47,052 bases of DNA from Fulvimarina sp. (GCA_002700095.1 PACL01000078.1:8960-56011); one strand, 5' to 3'; shown: positions 17,802 to 27,319, numbered from the stretch's first letter. Translations and numbers: made by a program. The notes: generated from the sequence alone by a model not told the origin.

Positions 17802-17841
17802 CGAAGCGGGGCGGGCGCCGGAGGGTGTCCGCCCCGCTTCG
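17802..17841 (+). terminator. GC-rich hairpin after the popZ-like gene
   Basis: Arms 17802-17814 and 17829-17841 form a perfect 13-bp stem (CGAAGCGGGGCGG and its complement) with a 14-base loop, starting 28 bases after the stop codon. No T-run follows, so it is called terminator-like. It separates the popZ-like gene from valS. Confidence 0.5.
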
Positions 17842-17906
17842 CGTTGACAGGGAGGAGAGCAAGTGGCTAACCGGAAGGCAACGCGAAATCGCTTTCTGGA
17901 CATTCC

Positions 17907-20777
17907 ATGATCGAAAAGACCTACGACGCCGCCGCCATCGAGCCGCGCATCGCCGCCCGATGGGAGGACGCCGGTGCCTTCAAGGCTGGCGCTGGAGCGA
18001 AGGAGGGGGCCGAGCCCTATTCGATCGTCATCCCGCCGCCGAACGTCACCGGCTCGCTCCATATGGGGCACGCGCTCAACAACACGCTGCAGGACATTCT
18101 GGTCCGCACCCAGCGCATGCGCGGCCGCAACGTCCTCTGGCAGCCCGGCCTCGACCACGCCGGCATCGCGACGCAGATGGTCGTCGAGCGGCAGATGGCC
18201 GCGTCGGGCGAGAACGTCACCCGCCGCGAGCTCGGCCGCGAGGCCTTCATCGACAAGGTCTGGCAGTGGAAGGGCGAGAGCGGCGGCACGATCCTCGGCC
18301 AGCTGCGCCGGCTCGGCGCCTCCTGCGACTGGTCCCGCGAGCGCTTCACCATGGACGAGGGCCTGTCGACGGCGGTCCGCCACGTCTTCGTCGAACTCTA
18401 CCGCAAGGGCCTGATCTACAAGGACAAGCGGCTCGTCAACTGGGATCCGAAATTCGAGACCGCGATCTCCGACCTCGAGGTGGAGAACCGCGAGATCGCC
18501 GGCCACATGTGGCACTTCAAGTATCCGCTCGCCGGCGGCGAGACGTATGAATATGTCGAGAAGGACGCCGACGGGAACGAGATCCTGCGCGAGACGCGGG
18601 ACTATATCGCGATCGCCACGACCCGGCCGGAGACGATGCTCGGCGACGGCGCCGTCGCCGTCCATCCGGACGACGAGCGCTATGCGCCGATCGTCGGCAA
18701 GCTCTGCGAGATTCCCGTCGGGCCGAAGGAGCATCGCCGGCTGATCCCGATCGTCACCGACGAATATCCCGACATGACTTTCGGCTCGGGCGCGGTGAAG
18801 ATCACCGGCGCCCACGACTTCAACGACTATCAGGTGGCGAGGCGCAACGGCATTCCCTGCTACCGTCTGATGGACGAGAAGGCGGCGATGCGCGCCGACG
18901 GCGACGCCTATGCCGACGCGGCTGCCCGTGCCGCCGAGATCGTCGCGTCGGGCGAGACGCCGGATGCCTCCGTCGTCGACGACATCAACCTCGTGCCCGA
19001 CGAGTATCGCGGCCTCGACCGCTTCGCCGCGCGCGAAAAGGTCGTCGCCGAGATCGACGCCGAGGGCCTGATGATCGCCGTCGAGGACAAGACGATCATG
19101 CAGCCCTTCGGGGACCGTTCGGGCGTCGTCGTCGAGCCGATGCTGACCGACCAGTGGTTCGCGGACGCCAAGACGTTGGCCGAGCCGGCGATCGCCTCGG
19201 TGCGCGAGGGGCGGACCAAGTTCGTCCCCGAGAACTGGTCGAAGACTTACTATCAGTGGATGGAGAACATCGAGCCGTGGTGCATCTCGCGCCAGCTCTG
19301 GTGGGGCCATCGGATCCCTGCGTGGTACGGACCGGACGGCTCGATCTTCGTGGAGAAGAGCGAGGAGGAGGCGGTCGCCGCCGCGCTCTCGCACTATGTC
19401 ATGAACGAGACGATCACTGACGAGCAGGCCCGTGAGATGGCCGCCGATCCGGCCAAGCGCGAGGCCTTTCTCGTTCGCGACGAGGACGTTCTCGACACCT
19501 GGTTCTCCTCGGCGCTGTGGCCGTTCTCGACGCTCGGCTGGCCGGACGAGACGAAGGAGCTTTCGACCTACTATCCGACCTCGGCCCTCGTCACCGGCTT
19601 CGACATCATCTTCTTCTGGGTCGCCCGGATGATGATGATGGGCCTCGAATTCATGGGACGCGAGCCCTTCGAGACGGTCTATGTCCACGCGCTGGTGCGC
19701 GACAAGACCGGCGCGAAGATGTCGAAGTCTAAGGGCAACGTCATCGATCCCCTCGACCTGATCGAGGAATACGGCGCCGATGCCCTGCGCTTCACCCTCG
19801 CCATCATGGCGGCGCAGGGCCGCGACGTGAAGCTCGATCCCCAGCGCATCGCCGGCTATCGCAACTTCGGCACCAAACTGTGGAACGCCACCCGCTTTGC
19901 CGAGATGAACGGTGCAGTGCACGGAGCGGCGCTGAGCCCGCAGAGCCTGACGCTGCCGCTTAACCGCTGGATCCTGACCGAGCTCTCGCGCACCATCGCC
20001 GAGACCAACGAGGCGATCGCCGCCTACCGCTTCAACGAGGCTGCAGGCGCGATCTACCGCTTCGTCTGGAACCTCTTCTGCGACTGGTATCTGGAGCTTT
20101 CCAAGCCGACGCTGTCTGGCGAGGACCAGGCCGCGGCCGACGAGGTGCGCCACGTCACCGGCTACGTGCTCGACCAGGTCTTCGCGCTGCTGCATCCCTT
20201 CATGCCCTTCATCACCGAGGAGCTGTGGCAGGTGACGGCGGGCGAGAGGACGCGGGAGACGCTGCTCTGCCACACCGCCTGGCCGGCGGTGGAGTTCTCC
20301 GATCCCGAGGCTGCCGGCGACATCAACTGGCTGGTCGCACTGGTCTCGGAAATCCGCTCGATCCGGGCCGAGATGAACGTCCCGCCGGGGGCGGAAGCCG
20401 CCCTCGTCGCCGTCGATCCGGACCCCGAGACCGCCGCGCGGCTGAAGCGCCACGACCTGCAGCTGCGCCGTCTGGCGCGGCTGGGCGACGTGTCGACCGC
20501 CTCCACCGCCCCGGCCCAGTCGGCCCAGGTGGTGGTCGCCGGCGCCAGCTTCGCCCTGCCGCTCGCCGGCATGATCGACGTCGCGGCCGAGCGCGTGCGG
20601 CTTGCCAAGGCGCACAAGAAGGCCGAGGACGAGATCGGCCGGATCAACAAGAAGCTGTCGAACGAGCGCTTCGTTGCCAACGCGCCGGACGAGATCGTCG
20701 AGCAGGAACGCGAAAAGCGCGAGGGCTACCGGCTGGAGGCCGAAAAGCTGAGCGCGGCGCTGAAGAGCCTGGGTTAG
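17907..20777 (+). CDS. valS: Valine--tRNA ligase
   Basis: ValS charges tRNA-Val in the cytoplasm. The 956-residue protein has the class I motifs: HMGH at residues 52-55 after PPPNVTGSL, and KMSKS at 604-608. Between them lies the CP1 editing domain with TTRPETMLGDGAVAVHPDDERY. The zinc-free core WCISRQLWWGHRIPAWYG and the anticodon-binding NKWWNLxxF-like segment RFVWNLFCDWYLEL are visible. The C-terminal 65 residues form the tRNA-binding coiled coil (ERVRLAKAHKKAEDEIGRIN). It is followed by a long repeat-bearing spacer, so it is probably the last gene of its transcript. Confidence 0.97.
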   Translation: MIEKTYDAAAIEPRIAARWEDAGAFKAGAGAKEGAEPYSIVIPPPNVTGSLHMGHALNNTLQDILVRTQRMRGRNVLWQPGLDHAGIATQMVVERQMAASGENVTRRELGREAFIDKVWQWKGESGGTILGQLRRLGASCDWSRERFTMDEGLSTAVRHVFVELYRKGLIYKDKRLVNWDPKFETAISDLEVENREIAGHMWHFKYPLAGGETYEYVEKDADGNEILRETRDYIAIATTRPETMLGDGAVAVHPDDERYAPIVGKLCEIPVGPKEHRRLIPIVTDEYPDMTFGSGAVKITGAHDFNDYQVARRNGIPCYRLMDEKAAMRADGDAYADAAARAAEIVASGETPDASVVDDINLVPDEYRGLDRFAAREKVVAEIDAEGLMIAVEDKTIMQPFGDRSGVVVEPMLTDQWFADAKTLAEPAIASVREGRTKFVPENWSKTYYQWMENIEPWCISRQLWWGHRIPAWYGPDGSIFVEKSEEEAVAAALSHYVMNETITDEQAREMAADPAKREAFLVRDEDVLDTWFSSALWPFSTLGWPDETKELSTYYPTSALVTGFDIIFFWVARMMMMGLEFMGREPFETVYVHALVRDKTGAKMSKSKGNVIDPLDLIEEYGADALRFTLAIMAAQGRDVKLDPQRIAGYRNFGTKLWNATRFAEMNGAVHGAALSPQSLTLPLNRWILTELSRTIAETNEAIAAYRFNEAAGAIYRFVWNLFCDWYLELSKPTLSGEDQAAADEVRHVTGYVLDQVFALLHPFMPFITEELWQVTAGERTRETLLCHTAWPAVEFSDPEAAGDINWLVALVSEIRSIRAEMNVPPGAEAALVAVDPDPETAARLKRHDLQLRRLARLGDVSTASTAPAQSAQVVVAGASFALPLAGMIDVAAERVRLAKAHKKAEDEIGRINKKLSNERFVANAPDEIVEQEREKREGYRLEAEKLSAALKSLG

Positions 20778-20823
20778 GTAACAGTTCGTCCTTCCGGGCG
20801 AAGATTCTCATGCCGACCGGCGG

Positions 20824-21012
20824 GGCACCCCCCTCTGCCCTTCGGGCATCTCCCCCTCAAGGGGGGGAGATCGTTTGGCGCGAGTGCCGACGTCGGGCGA
20901 AAGTCCGTCGATGGCGGATTCAGCCGGGGGTGCCAGGATTTGGCGCCGCGATCGATGAAGGCCTGATCTCCCCCCTTGAGGGGGAGATGCCCGGCAGGGC
21001 AGAGGGGGTGCC
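20824..21012. repeat. 189-bp RIME-like element with long inverted arms
   Basis: Left arm 20824-20872 and right arm 20965-21012 are near-perfect reverse complements, differing by a few bases around GCCCTTCGGGC versus GCCCGGCAGGGC and by one G in a poly-G run. They flank about 92 bp. The arms contain the rhizobial-type motif ATCTCCCCCTCAAGGGGG. From memory, similar intergenic mosaic elements (RIME) are common in rhizobia; the exact family needs a search. The element fills most of the 308-bp valS-ccdA spacer (20778-21085). The rest of that spacer shows nothing else except a weak ribosome-binding site for ccdA. Confidence 0.8.
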
Positions 21013-21085
21013 TCGGCACGACGCTCTCCGTTGAAGAGTACAAAGCCGGCTTAAGGACGAGCCGATCGAAAGAAGGCGCGAAACA

Positions 21086-21826
21086 TTGGTCGCAGATCTT
21101 TCCTATCCGACGGCGGTGCTGGGCGGGGCGCTCTCCTTCCTGTCGCCCTGCGTCCTGCCGCTCGTCCCGCCTTATCTGTGTTACATGGCCGGGGTTTCGG
21201 CCGATGACCTGAAGTCCGGACCGGCCGTCGCGACGACCGGCTATGCCCGCCTGATCGGCTCCTCGGTGATCTTCGTCCTCGGCTTTTCCACCGTCTTCGT
21301 GGCGCTTGGCGCAGGCGCCAGTTCGATCGGGCTGTTCCTGCGTCAGAATCTCGACTGGCTCGGCATGGTCGCGGGCATCGCCATCATCGTCATGGGGCTG
21401 AATTTCCTCGGGGTCTTCAAGCTGTCGTTCCTGTCCCGCGAGGCGCGGATGCAGGCGCCGGACCGGCCGAGGAGCCTTCTCGGCGCCTATCTGATGGGCC
21501 TTGCCTTCGCCTTCGGCTGGACGCCCTGCATCGGCCCGGTTCTCGGCGCGATTCTCGGCCTTGCCGGCGCCAGCGGCACCGTCGGGGAAGGCGCCGTCAT
21601 GCTCGCCTTCTATTCCGCCGGCCTCGGCATTCCCTTCATCCTCGCAGCCGCCTTTTCCGGCGCCTTCCTGCGCTGGCTGAGCGGCTTTCGCCGGCATCTC
21701 GGCATGGTGGAAAAGGCCATGGGCGGTCTCCTGGTGGTCACCGGCGTCCTGTTCCTGACCGGCGGCATGCAGGACATGTCGTTCTGGCTGCTCGAGACCT
21801 TCCCGGCGCTCCAGACCATCGGATGA
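21086..21826 (+). CDS. ccdA: Cytochrome c biogenesis protein CcdA
   Basis: CcdA carries reducing power across the inner membrane to periplasmic thioredoxin-like proteins used in cytochrome c maturation. The 246-residue protein has six membrane helices. The first helix has SPCVLPLVPPYLCYMAG (C22, C32), and the redox partner cysteine C148 lies in FGWTPCIGPVLGAIL. The chosen start is TTG at 21086 (VADLSYPTAVLGGALSF follows), because no in-frame ATG gives a complete first helix; GAAGG lies just upstream. The neighbours are not cytochrome genes, but the window's cbb3 locus needs c-type hemes. Confidence 0.93.
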   Translation: MVADLSYPTAVLGGALSFLSPCVLPLVPPYLCYMAGVSADDLKSGPAVATTGYARLIGSSVIFVLGFSTVFVALGAGASSIGLFLRQNLDWLGMVAGIAIIVMGLNFLGVFKLSFLSREARMQAPDRPRSLLGAYLMGLAFAFGWTPCIGPVLGAILGLAGASGTVGEGAVMLAFYSAGLGIPFILAAAFSGAFLRWLSGFRRHLGMVEKAMGGLLVVTGVLFLTGGMQDMSFWLLETFPALQTIG

Positions 21827-21912
21827 ACCATAACGAGCGGGTCTGGTCGCGTTTCGGCCGGATTTCGTGCTAAGCGCCTCGCTCGAGTTCATCGAAGTGT
21901 TCAGAGGCATTC

Positions 21913-23379
21913 ATGGCGAGACGCTGCCTGTCGATCATCCTGGCCGCGGGCGAGGGCACGCGGATGAAGTCCGCCCGCGTCAAGGTCCTGCACGAGGTGG
22001 CGGGGCTCGCCATGGTCCGCCATGTGGTCGCCGCGGCGGGCAAGGCGGGCTCGGACCGCATCGCCGTCGTCTCCGGCCGTGACAGCGACGCCGTCGTCAC
22101 GGCCGTCCGCAAGGACCGGGACGATGCCGAGCATTTCGTCCAGGAAGAGCGCCTCGGTACCGCCCATGCGGTGCTGGCGGCGCGCCCGGCCATCGAGGCC
22201 GGGGCCGACGACATCCTCGTCCTCTTCGCCGACACGCCGCTGATCCGCCCCGAGACGCTCGCCCGCGCCCGCGCCTCGCTGATCGCCGGCACCGACATCT
22301 GCGTCATCGGCTTCCGGCCGGAGAACCCCTCCGGATATGGGCGGCTGATCGAGCGCGACGGCGAACTCCTGGCGATCCGCGAGGACAAGGATGCGAGCGA
22401 GGCCGAGAAGGCCATCGACTTCTGCAATGCCGGCGTCATGGCGCTGTCCGGCGACAAGGCTCTGGCGATCCTCGACCAGATCGGCAGCGCCAATGCCAAG
22501 GGCGAATACTACCTGACCGACGCCGTCGAGATCGCCCGGCGCGAGGGCCTGAAGGTCCGCGCCATCGAGGCCGAGGCCTTCGAGGTCGCCGGCGTCAACA
22601 ACCGCGCCGAACTCGCCGCCGTCGAGGCGACCTGGCAGTCCCTGCGGCGGCGCCGGGCGATGATCGAGGAGGGCGTCACGCTGATCGACCCGGCCTCGGT
22701 GACCTTCTCCCACGACACCGTGCTCGCCCGGGATGTGGCGATCGAGCCCAATGTCGTCTTCGGCGAGGGCGTGACAGTAGGCGAGGGCGCGGTGATCCAT
22801 GCCTTCTCGCATCTGGCGGGCGCGACCGTCGCGCCGGGCGTCTCGGTCGGCCCCTTCGCCCGGCTGCGCGAGGGCTCCAACCTCGCCGCCGGCTCGAAGG
22901 TCGGCAATTTCTGCGAGGTGAAGAACGCCACCCTCGGCGAGGGCGCCAAGATCAATCACCTGAGCTATGTCGGGGATGCCGAGATCGGCGCACGCACCAA
23001 TATCGGCGCCGGCACCATCACCTGCAACTATGACGGCGCCCTCAAGCACCGCACCGTCATCGGCGCCGACGCCTTCATCGGCTCCGACACCGCCCTGGTC
23101 GCCCCGGTCCGCATCGGCGACAACGCCTATGTCGGGACCGGCAGCGTCATCACCGACGACGTCCCGGCGGGCGCCCTCGCCATCGCCCGCGAGCGCCAGG
23201 TGACAAAGGAAGGCCGCGGCCTGCAGATCGCCGAGCGCAACCGGGCCGCCAAGGCCGCAAAGGCTGCGGGCGGCGCCACGGCAACGCCTGCGTCCCCGGC
23301 AGACCCTCGGACGAAGCCCGCCGCCGCGCAGAAAAAAGCCGCGGCGAAGGCGTCGCCCGCCGCCGGAAAGCAATCATAA
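21913..23379 (+). CDS. glmU: Bifunctional GlmU: GlcNAc-1-P uridyltransferase / GlcN-1-P acetyltransferase
   Basis: GlmU acetylates glucosamine-1-phosphate and couples it to UTP, giving UDP-GlcNAc for peptidoglycan and lipid A. The N-terminal pyrophosphorylase domain (about 1-230) has [11 protein letters not shown] at residues 10-20, [11 protein letters not shown] and FNAG-like FCNAGVMAL. The C-terminal left-handed beta-helix (about 250-440) shows hexapeptide repeats, including [21 protein letters not shown] and [11 protein letters not shown]. The last 40 residues are an Ala/Lys-rich tail ([14 protein letters not shown]). AGAGG precedes the ATG. glmS follows 166 bp downstream on the same strand, so both hexosamine steps are neighbours. 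Confidence 0.97.
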   Translation: MARRCLSIILAAGEGTRMKSARVKVLHEVAGLAMVRHVVAAAGKAGSDRIAVVSGRDSDAVVTAVRKDRDDAEHFVQEERLGTAHAVLAARPAIEAGADDILVLFADTPLIRPETLARARASLIAGTDICVIGFRPENPSGYGRLIERDGELLAIREDKDASEAEKAIDFCNAGVMALSGDKALAILDQIGSANAKGEYYLTDAVEIARREGLKVRAIEAEAFEVAGVNNRAELAAVEATWQSLRRRRAMIEEGVTLIDPASVTFSHDTVLARDVAIEPNVVFGEGVTVGEGAVIHAFSHLAGATVAPGVSVGPFARLREGSNLAAGSKVGNFCEVKNATLGEGAKINHLSYVGDAEIGARTNIGAGTITCNYDGALKHRTVIGADAFIGSDTALVAPVRIGDNAYVGTGSVITDDVPAGALAIARERQVTKEGRGLQIAERNRAAKAAKAAGGATATPASPADPRTKPAAAQKKAAAKASPAAGKQS

Positions 23380-23545
23380 CGTTTGGTCATCAATCGTTAT
23401 TCTGATTTGCCGGTGATCTCCGCTAAGCGGGGCGAACCACCGGGTATCGGGGGCGCCGGGCTCCAGCCGAGGCCGCCCCTCGCGGCACCGGGACAGGGCA
23501 GACAGTTTCATCGGGCCATCCGGCCGAGCCAGCGGGGAATCGATC

Positions 23546-25372
23546 ATGTGCGGAATCATCGGCATCGTCAGCCGCGAACCGGTGGCCGAGCGGCTGGTCG
23601 ACGCGTTGAAGCGGCTCGAATATCGCGGCTATGATTCCGCCGGTGTCGCCACCATCGAAGAGGGGCGGCTGACCCGGCTTCGCGCCGAAGGAAAGCTCGT
23701 CAATCTCCACAGGAAGCTGGTCGCCGAGCCCCGCTCCGGTACCACCGGCATCGGCCATACCCGCTGGGCGACCCACGGCGCGCCGACGGAAGCCAATGCC
23801 CACCCGCATTTCGCCGGTGGCATCGGCGTCGTTCACAACGGCATCATCGAGAACTTCGCCGAGATCAAGCGCGAGCTTGCCGCCGAAGGCATCGTCTTCC
23901 ACACCCAGACCGATACCGAGGTCGTCGTCCAGCTGCTCGCCAGGCTGCGCGGCGAGGGCCTCTCCCACCGCCACGCCATGCAGGCGATGCTGGCCCGGGT
24001 CACCGGCGCCTATGCGCTGGCGGTGATCTTCGAGGATCTGCCCGAGACCATCATGGGCGCGCGCAACGGCCCGCCGCTGGCGATCGGGGCGGGCGAGGGC
24101 GAGATGTTCCTCGGCTCCGACGCCATCGCGCTGTCGCCCTTCACCGACGAGGTGCGCTATCTCGAGGATGGTGACTGGGTGGTGTTGACCGGCGCCGACG
24201 CCGAGATCATGGACGCCGAGGGGAGGACGGTGGAGCGCCCGGTCGTCCGCTCGACGGGCAAGGCCCATTACGTCGACAAGGGCAACTACCGCCACTTCAT
24301 GCAGAAGGAGATCTACGAGCAGCCGGAGGTCCTCTCCCACACGCTCGGCGCCTTCGTCGACATGACCAGCGGCCGCACGCGCCTTCCCGAGGGCCAGGCG
24401 CTGGATTTCTCGGCGGTGCGGCGGATCGCCCTGTCGGCCTGCGGCACCGGCTACTATGCCGCGCTGGTCGGCCGCTATTACTTCGAGCGCTATGCCCGCA
24501 TCCCCTGCGACCTCGATGTCGCATCGGAATTCCGCTATCGCGAGAGCCCGCTCGGCGACGTCGATCTGGCGATCTTCGTCTCCCAGTCCGGCGAGACCGC
24601 CGATACCCTCGCATCCCTGCGCTACGCCAAGAGCCAGGGCCTGAAGACCGCCGTCATCGTCAATGTCGAGGGTTCGACCATGGCGCGGGAGGCCGATTTC
24701 GTCCTGCCGACGCTGGCCGGTCCGGAGATCGGCGTCGCCTCGACCAAGGCCTTCACCTGCCAGCTGATGGCGCTGGCGGCGCTGGCCATCCGCGCCGGCG
24801 TCGATCGCGGCGTGATCGGCGGCGAGGAGGAACTGGAGCTGACGCGCATCCTCGCCGAGGCACCGCGGCTGGCCAAGGAGGCGATCCACACCGAAACGCG
24901 CATCGAGGCGCTGGCGCGGGAGATGGCGACCAAGCGCCACGCGCTCTTCCTCGGCCGCGGCTTCTCCTTCCCGCTGGCCATGGAAGGCGCGCTGAAGCTG
25001 AAGGAAATCAGCTATATCCATGCCGAGGGCTATGCCGCCGGCGAATTGAAGCACGGGCCGATCGCGCTGATCGACGAGACCATGCCCGTCGTCGTCGTCG
25101 CGCCCCACGACCGCAGCTTCGAGAAGACCATCTCCAATGTCCAGGAAGTCGCCGCGAGAGGCGGCGAGATCGTGCTCCTGACCGACGCGGACGGGGCTAC
25201 CAATGGCCCGGTCGACCCGGCCCGCTGCATCGTCCTGCCGAAGATGGCCGAGATCCTGACGCCGATCGTCTACGCCATCCCGCTGCAGCTGCTTGCCTAC
25301 CATACGGCCATCCAGATGGGCACCGACGTCGACCAGCCGCGCAATCTGGCGAAATCCGTGACCGTCGAGTGA
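23546..25372 (+). CDS. glmS: Glutamine--fructose-6-phosphate aminotransferase GlmS
   Basis: GlmS makes glucosamine-6-phosphate from fructose-6-phosphate and glutamine, the entry to hexosamine synthesis. The 608-residue protein begins MCGIIGIV, so Cys1 is the glutaminase nucleophile after removal of Met. LEYRGYDSAG and GHTRWATHG are in the amidotransferase domain. Two SIS isomerase domains follow, with SACGTGYYAALVG, SQSGETADTLASL and the C-terminal QLLAYHTAIQMGTDVDQPRNLAKSVTVE, a diagnostic end. GGGGAA lies upstream of the ATG. No glmS ribozyme-like element was recognised in the 166-bp upstream spacer. Confidence 0.97.
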   Translation: MCGIIGIVSREPVAERLVDALKRLEYRGYDSAGVATIEEGRLTRLRAEGKLVNLHRKLVAEPRSGTTGIGHTRWATHGAPTEANAHPHFAGGIGVVHNGIIENFAEIKRELAAEGIVFHTQTDTEVVVQLLARLRGEGLSHRHAMQAMLARVTGAYALAVIFEDLPETIMGARNGPPLAIGAGEGEMFLGSDAIALSPFTDEVRYLEDGDWVVLTGADAEIMDAEGRTVERPVVRSTGKAHYVDKGNYRHFMQKEIYEQPEVLSHTLGAFVDMTSGRTRLPEGQALDFSAVRRIALSACGTGYYAALVGRYYFERYARIPCDLDVASEFRYRESPLGDVDLAIFVSQSGETADTLASLRYAKSQGLKTAVIVNVEGSTMAREADFVLPTLAGPEIGVASTKAFTCQLMALAALAIRAGVDRGVIGGEEELELTRILAEAPRLAKEAIHTETRIEALAREMATKRHALFLGRGFSFPLAMEGALKLKEISYIHAEGYAAGELKHGPIALIDETMPVVVVAPHDRSFEKTISNVQEVAARGGEIVLLTDADGATNGPVDPARCIVLPKMAEILTPIVYAIPLQLLAYHTAIQMGTDVDQPRNLAKSVTVE

Positions 25373-25619
25373 TGCTCGCGGCGTGGGGAGATCGTCTTCC
25401 CGGCCACTTCATCTGGCCGTGCAGCACTTCATCGGTCATCCCTGGCGCCGGTCGAAGACACGGGGCCTGCGGTACAATCGTCATCGACGCCGCGTTATGC
25501 TGCATTGCGAATGACGCCTTGCATTCGCCTGTCGGCGGAACGATGCTCGGCTTTGAGGATTCCTGCGCGGTGACGTCGCCCGGTTCGGTCGGCGATGCCG
25601 AAAGGTGGGCAAATAAAGC

Positions 25620-26315
25620 ATGATGCGGCTCAGAAACTACTTCCTGACCGGGTTCATCGTCTGCGCACCGCTGGCGATCACGGCCTGGATCACATGGTCC
25701 TTCATGGGCTGGGCGGACAGCTGGGTGAAGCCCTATGTTCCGGCGCGCTACTGGCCGGATGCCTATCTGCCCTTCGCCATTCCGGGCTTCGGCCTGATCG
25801 TCGCCTTGATCCTGATCACCCTGATCGGCTTCCTGACGGCCAACATCATCGGCCGCACCATCATCGGCTGGGGCGAGCGGCTGTTGTCGCGCACCCCGCT
25901 GGTGCGCACGGTCTACACGGCGCTGAAGCAGATCTTCGAGACGGTCCTCGCCGACCGCTCGGCCTCCTTCAAGACCGCGGCCCTGATGGAATATCCGCGC
26001 AAGGGCGTCTGGTGCGTCGTGCTGGTGGCGACCGACGCGCGGGGCGAGATCGCCCGGGTGCTCGCCGACGAGTCCGACGAGATGACGGCGGTGTTCCTGC
26101 CGCCGACGCCGAACCCGACCTCCGGCTTCCTGCTCTTCGTGCCGCGCACCGAATTGCGCATCCTCGACATGAGCATCGAGAACGCGCTGAAGCTCGTCGT
26201 CTCCTCCGGCCTCGTCTCGCCGGACGATCCGTCCGCCAAGGTTTCGATCGACCAGGCCGCGAAGATCATCTCCGCCCGTCAGAGCCGGGAGCGGGAGCAC
26301 GAACCGGCAGAATGA
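25620..26315 (+). CDS. DUF502 family membrane protein
   Basis: The 231-residue product starts MMRLRNYFLTGFIVCAPLAITAWITW, with two N-terminal membrane helices (about 9-31 and 55-80) and a cytoplasmic beta-rich C-terminal part containing YPRKGVWCVVLVATD and FLPPTPNPTSGFLLFVPRTELRILDMS. That NPTSGFL segment is the DUF502 signature. The function is unknown. It usually lies near glmS in Hyphomicrobiales; there recG commonly follows, which it does not here. The upstream spacer 25373-25619 (247 bp) has no recognised feature. A T-run terminator follows immediately. Confidence 0.88.
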   Translation: MMRLRNYFLTGFIVCAPLAITAWITWSFMGWADSWVKPYVPARYWPDAYLPFAIPGFGLIVALILITLIGFLTANIIGRTIIGWGERLLSRTPLVRTVYTALKQIFETVLADRSASFKTAALMEYPRKGVWCVVLVATDARGEIARVLADESDEMTAVFLPPTPNPTSGFLLFVPRTELRILDMSIENALKLVVSSGLVSPDDPSAKVSIDQAAKIISARQSREREHEPAE

Positions 26316-26316
26316 G

Positions 26317-26348
26317 GGCGGGCCAGTCCACGACCGCGCCCGCCTTTT
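26317..26348 (+). terminator. Intrinsic terminator after the DUF502 gene
   Basis: The arms GGCGGGC (26317-26323) and GCCCGCC (26338-26344) form a perfect 7-bp stem with a 14-base loop, followed directly by TTTT (26345-26348). It begins one base after the TGA of the DUF502 gene. This is the best match to a classical Rho-independent terminator in the window. Confidence 0.7.
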
Positions 26349-26426
26349 CATCGATCACTCTCGGCCCATCCGTCACTCTCGGCATGACGGCGGGCTGTGT
26401 CGTCTGCGTCGTCACAGCCTTCCGGC

Positions 26427-26654
26427 TCAGCTTTCGCCGTCGCTGACCCGCTTGCTCTCGCCCTGCAACAGGTCGATCAGCTTCGAGGCGTCCGCCTTGT
26501 TGAGGTTCTCGTCGAACGGGTGGCCGGTCTCCTCGCACAGCGTCTTGAGATAGGAAGCCTGCGCACCGGTCATCGGCTCCCCGCCGGTGGTCCAGTCGGA
26601 CGGGTCCTTCTCGGTGTTCGACCCGGTATCGGTCTTGGCGTCGACGTTGCTCAT
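26427..26654 (-). CDS. DUF3072 domain protein
   Basis: The 75-residue protein has a polar N-terminus (MSNVDAKTDTGSNTEKDPSD) and the DUF3072 core, DWTTGGEPMTGAQASYLKTLCEETGHPFDENLNKADASKLIDLLQ. The pattern TGxQxxYLxxLxxxxG...LxKxxASxxIDxLQ resembles SAP/helix-hairpin-like motifs, but its function is unknown. The ATG at 26654 is chosen because GGAGGCATTCC lies directly upstream; the frame is open to 26756 without a family match. It is transcribed alone, convergent with the DUF502 gene. Confidence 0.85.
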   Translation of the reverse strand: MSNVDAKTDTGSNTEKDPSDWTTGGEPMTGAQASYLKTLCEETGHPFDENLNKADASKLIDLLQGESKRVSDGES

Positions 26655-26844
26655 GGAATGCCTCCGAACGTGTTGGTCGTTCTTGAAATGTTCCGTAAGC
26701 GGTTTGGTTCCTGTCCGTTGACGCCGGTGCGTCGCCAGGGCGCGGGCAGGAGACACCCCCGTGAGTGCCCGCTAAATGCCTCCGATCGCGCGCAAAGGGC
26801 TGACGCCACCTGCTATGTCCCGGACTTCCGGAGGGCTTTCGCCG

Positions 26845-26866
26845 CGCCGGGCCCGAGGACCCGGCG
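26845..26866 (-). terminator. Hairpin downstream of the EVE gene
   Basis: Arms CGCCGGG (26845-26851) and CCCGGCG (26860-26866) form a 7-bp stem with an 8-base loop, about 15 bases after the EVE stop in the direction of transcription. No T-run follows. It may end the tsaD-gpsA-yciI-EVE message. The remaining spacer 26655-26844 shows nothing else. Confidence 0.35.
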
Positions 26867-26880
26867 GCGCCCCGCGATCC

Positions 26881-27318
26881 TCAGCCCTTCATCGCCTTGG
26901 CCGGGTCTATGCCACCCATCTCGCAGATCCGGCGGAATTCCTCGTCCTTCACCGGCTGGACGGACAGGCGGGAGTTGTTGACCAGCACCATGTCCTTCAA
27001 GTCGACCTCGCCCTTGATCCGGTCGAGCGACACCGGCGTCGTCACGTCCATCACCGCCTTGATGTCGACGCACTCCCACTTCGGATCGTCGGCGGAGGAA
27101 TCCGGATGGATCTCCTTCACCACCTCGACGATGCCGACGACCTCCTTGCCCTCGTTGGAGTGGTAGAAGAAGCCACGATCGCCGGTCTTCATCTCGCGCA
27201 TGAAATTGCGCGCCTGGTAGTTGCGGACGCCGGTCCATTCCTCGCCGGCCTCGCCCTTCGCCTTCTGCTGGTCCCAGGACCAGGTGGCGGGCTCGGACTT
27301 GTAAAGCCAGTAGCGCAT
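26881..27318 (-). CDS. EVE domain protein
   Basis: The product (145 residues) begins MRYWLYKSEPATWSWDQQ, followed by WTGVRNYQARNFMREMKTGDRGFFYHSNEGKEVVGIVEV (read as one segment of the PUA-like fold). EVE domains resemble YTH and ASCH domains and bind modified bases; a nucleic-acid-binding role is known for some members, while this housekeeping type remains uncharacterised. The start at 27318 is the only one giving the conserved MxYWL N-terminus. It lies one base after the yciI-like stop, so the two are very likely co-transcribed. Confidence 0.92.
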   Translation of the reverse strand: MRYWLYKSEPATWSWDQQKAKGEAGEEWTGVRNYQARNFMREMKTGDRGFFYHSNEGKEVVGIVEVVKEIHPDSSADDPKWECVDIKAVMDVTTPVSLDRIKGEVDLKDMVLVNNSRLSVQPVKDEEFRRICEMGGIDPAKAMKG

Positions 27319-27319
27319 C

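Noticed and set aside
17787..20615. A 942-codon open frame antisense to valS
   Set aside because: It is rich in Arg, His and Asp with no domain, and mirrors valS codons. Such antisense frames are expected in GC-rich genes.
23380..23545. Possible glmS ribozyme upstream of glmS
   Set aside because: The spacer is only 166 bp and shows none of the expected pseudoknot core; this ribozyme is mainly known from Gram-positive bacteria.
26881..27318. EVE protein as part of a modification-dependent restriction system
   Set aside because: It is not fused to a nuclease or McrB-like domain and sits in a housekeeping set with gpsA and tsaD.
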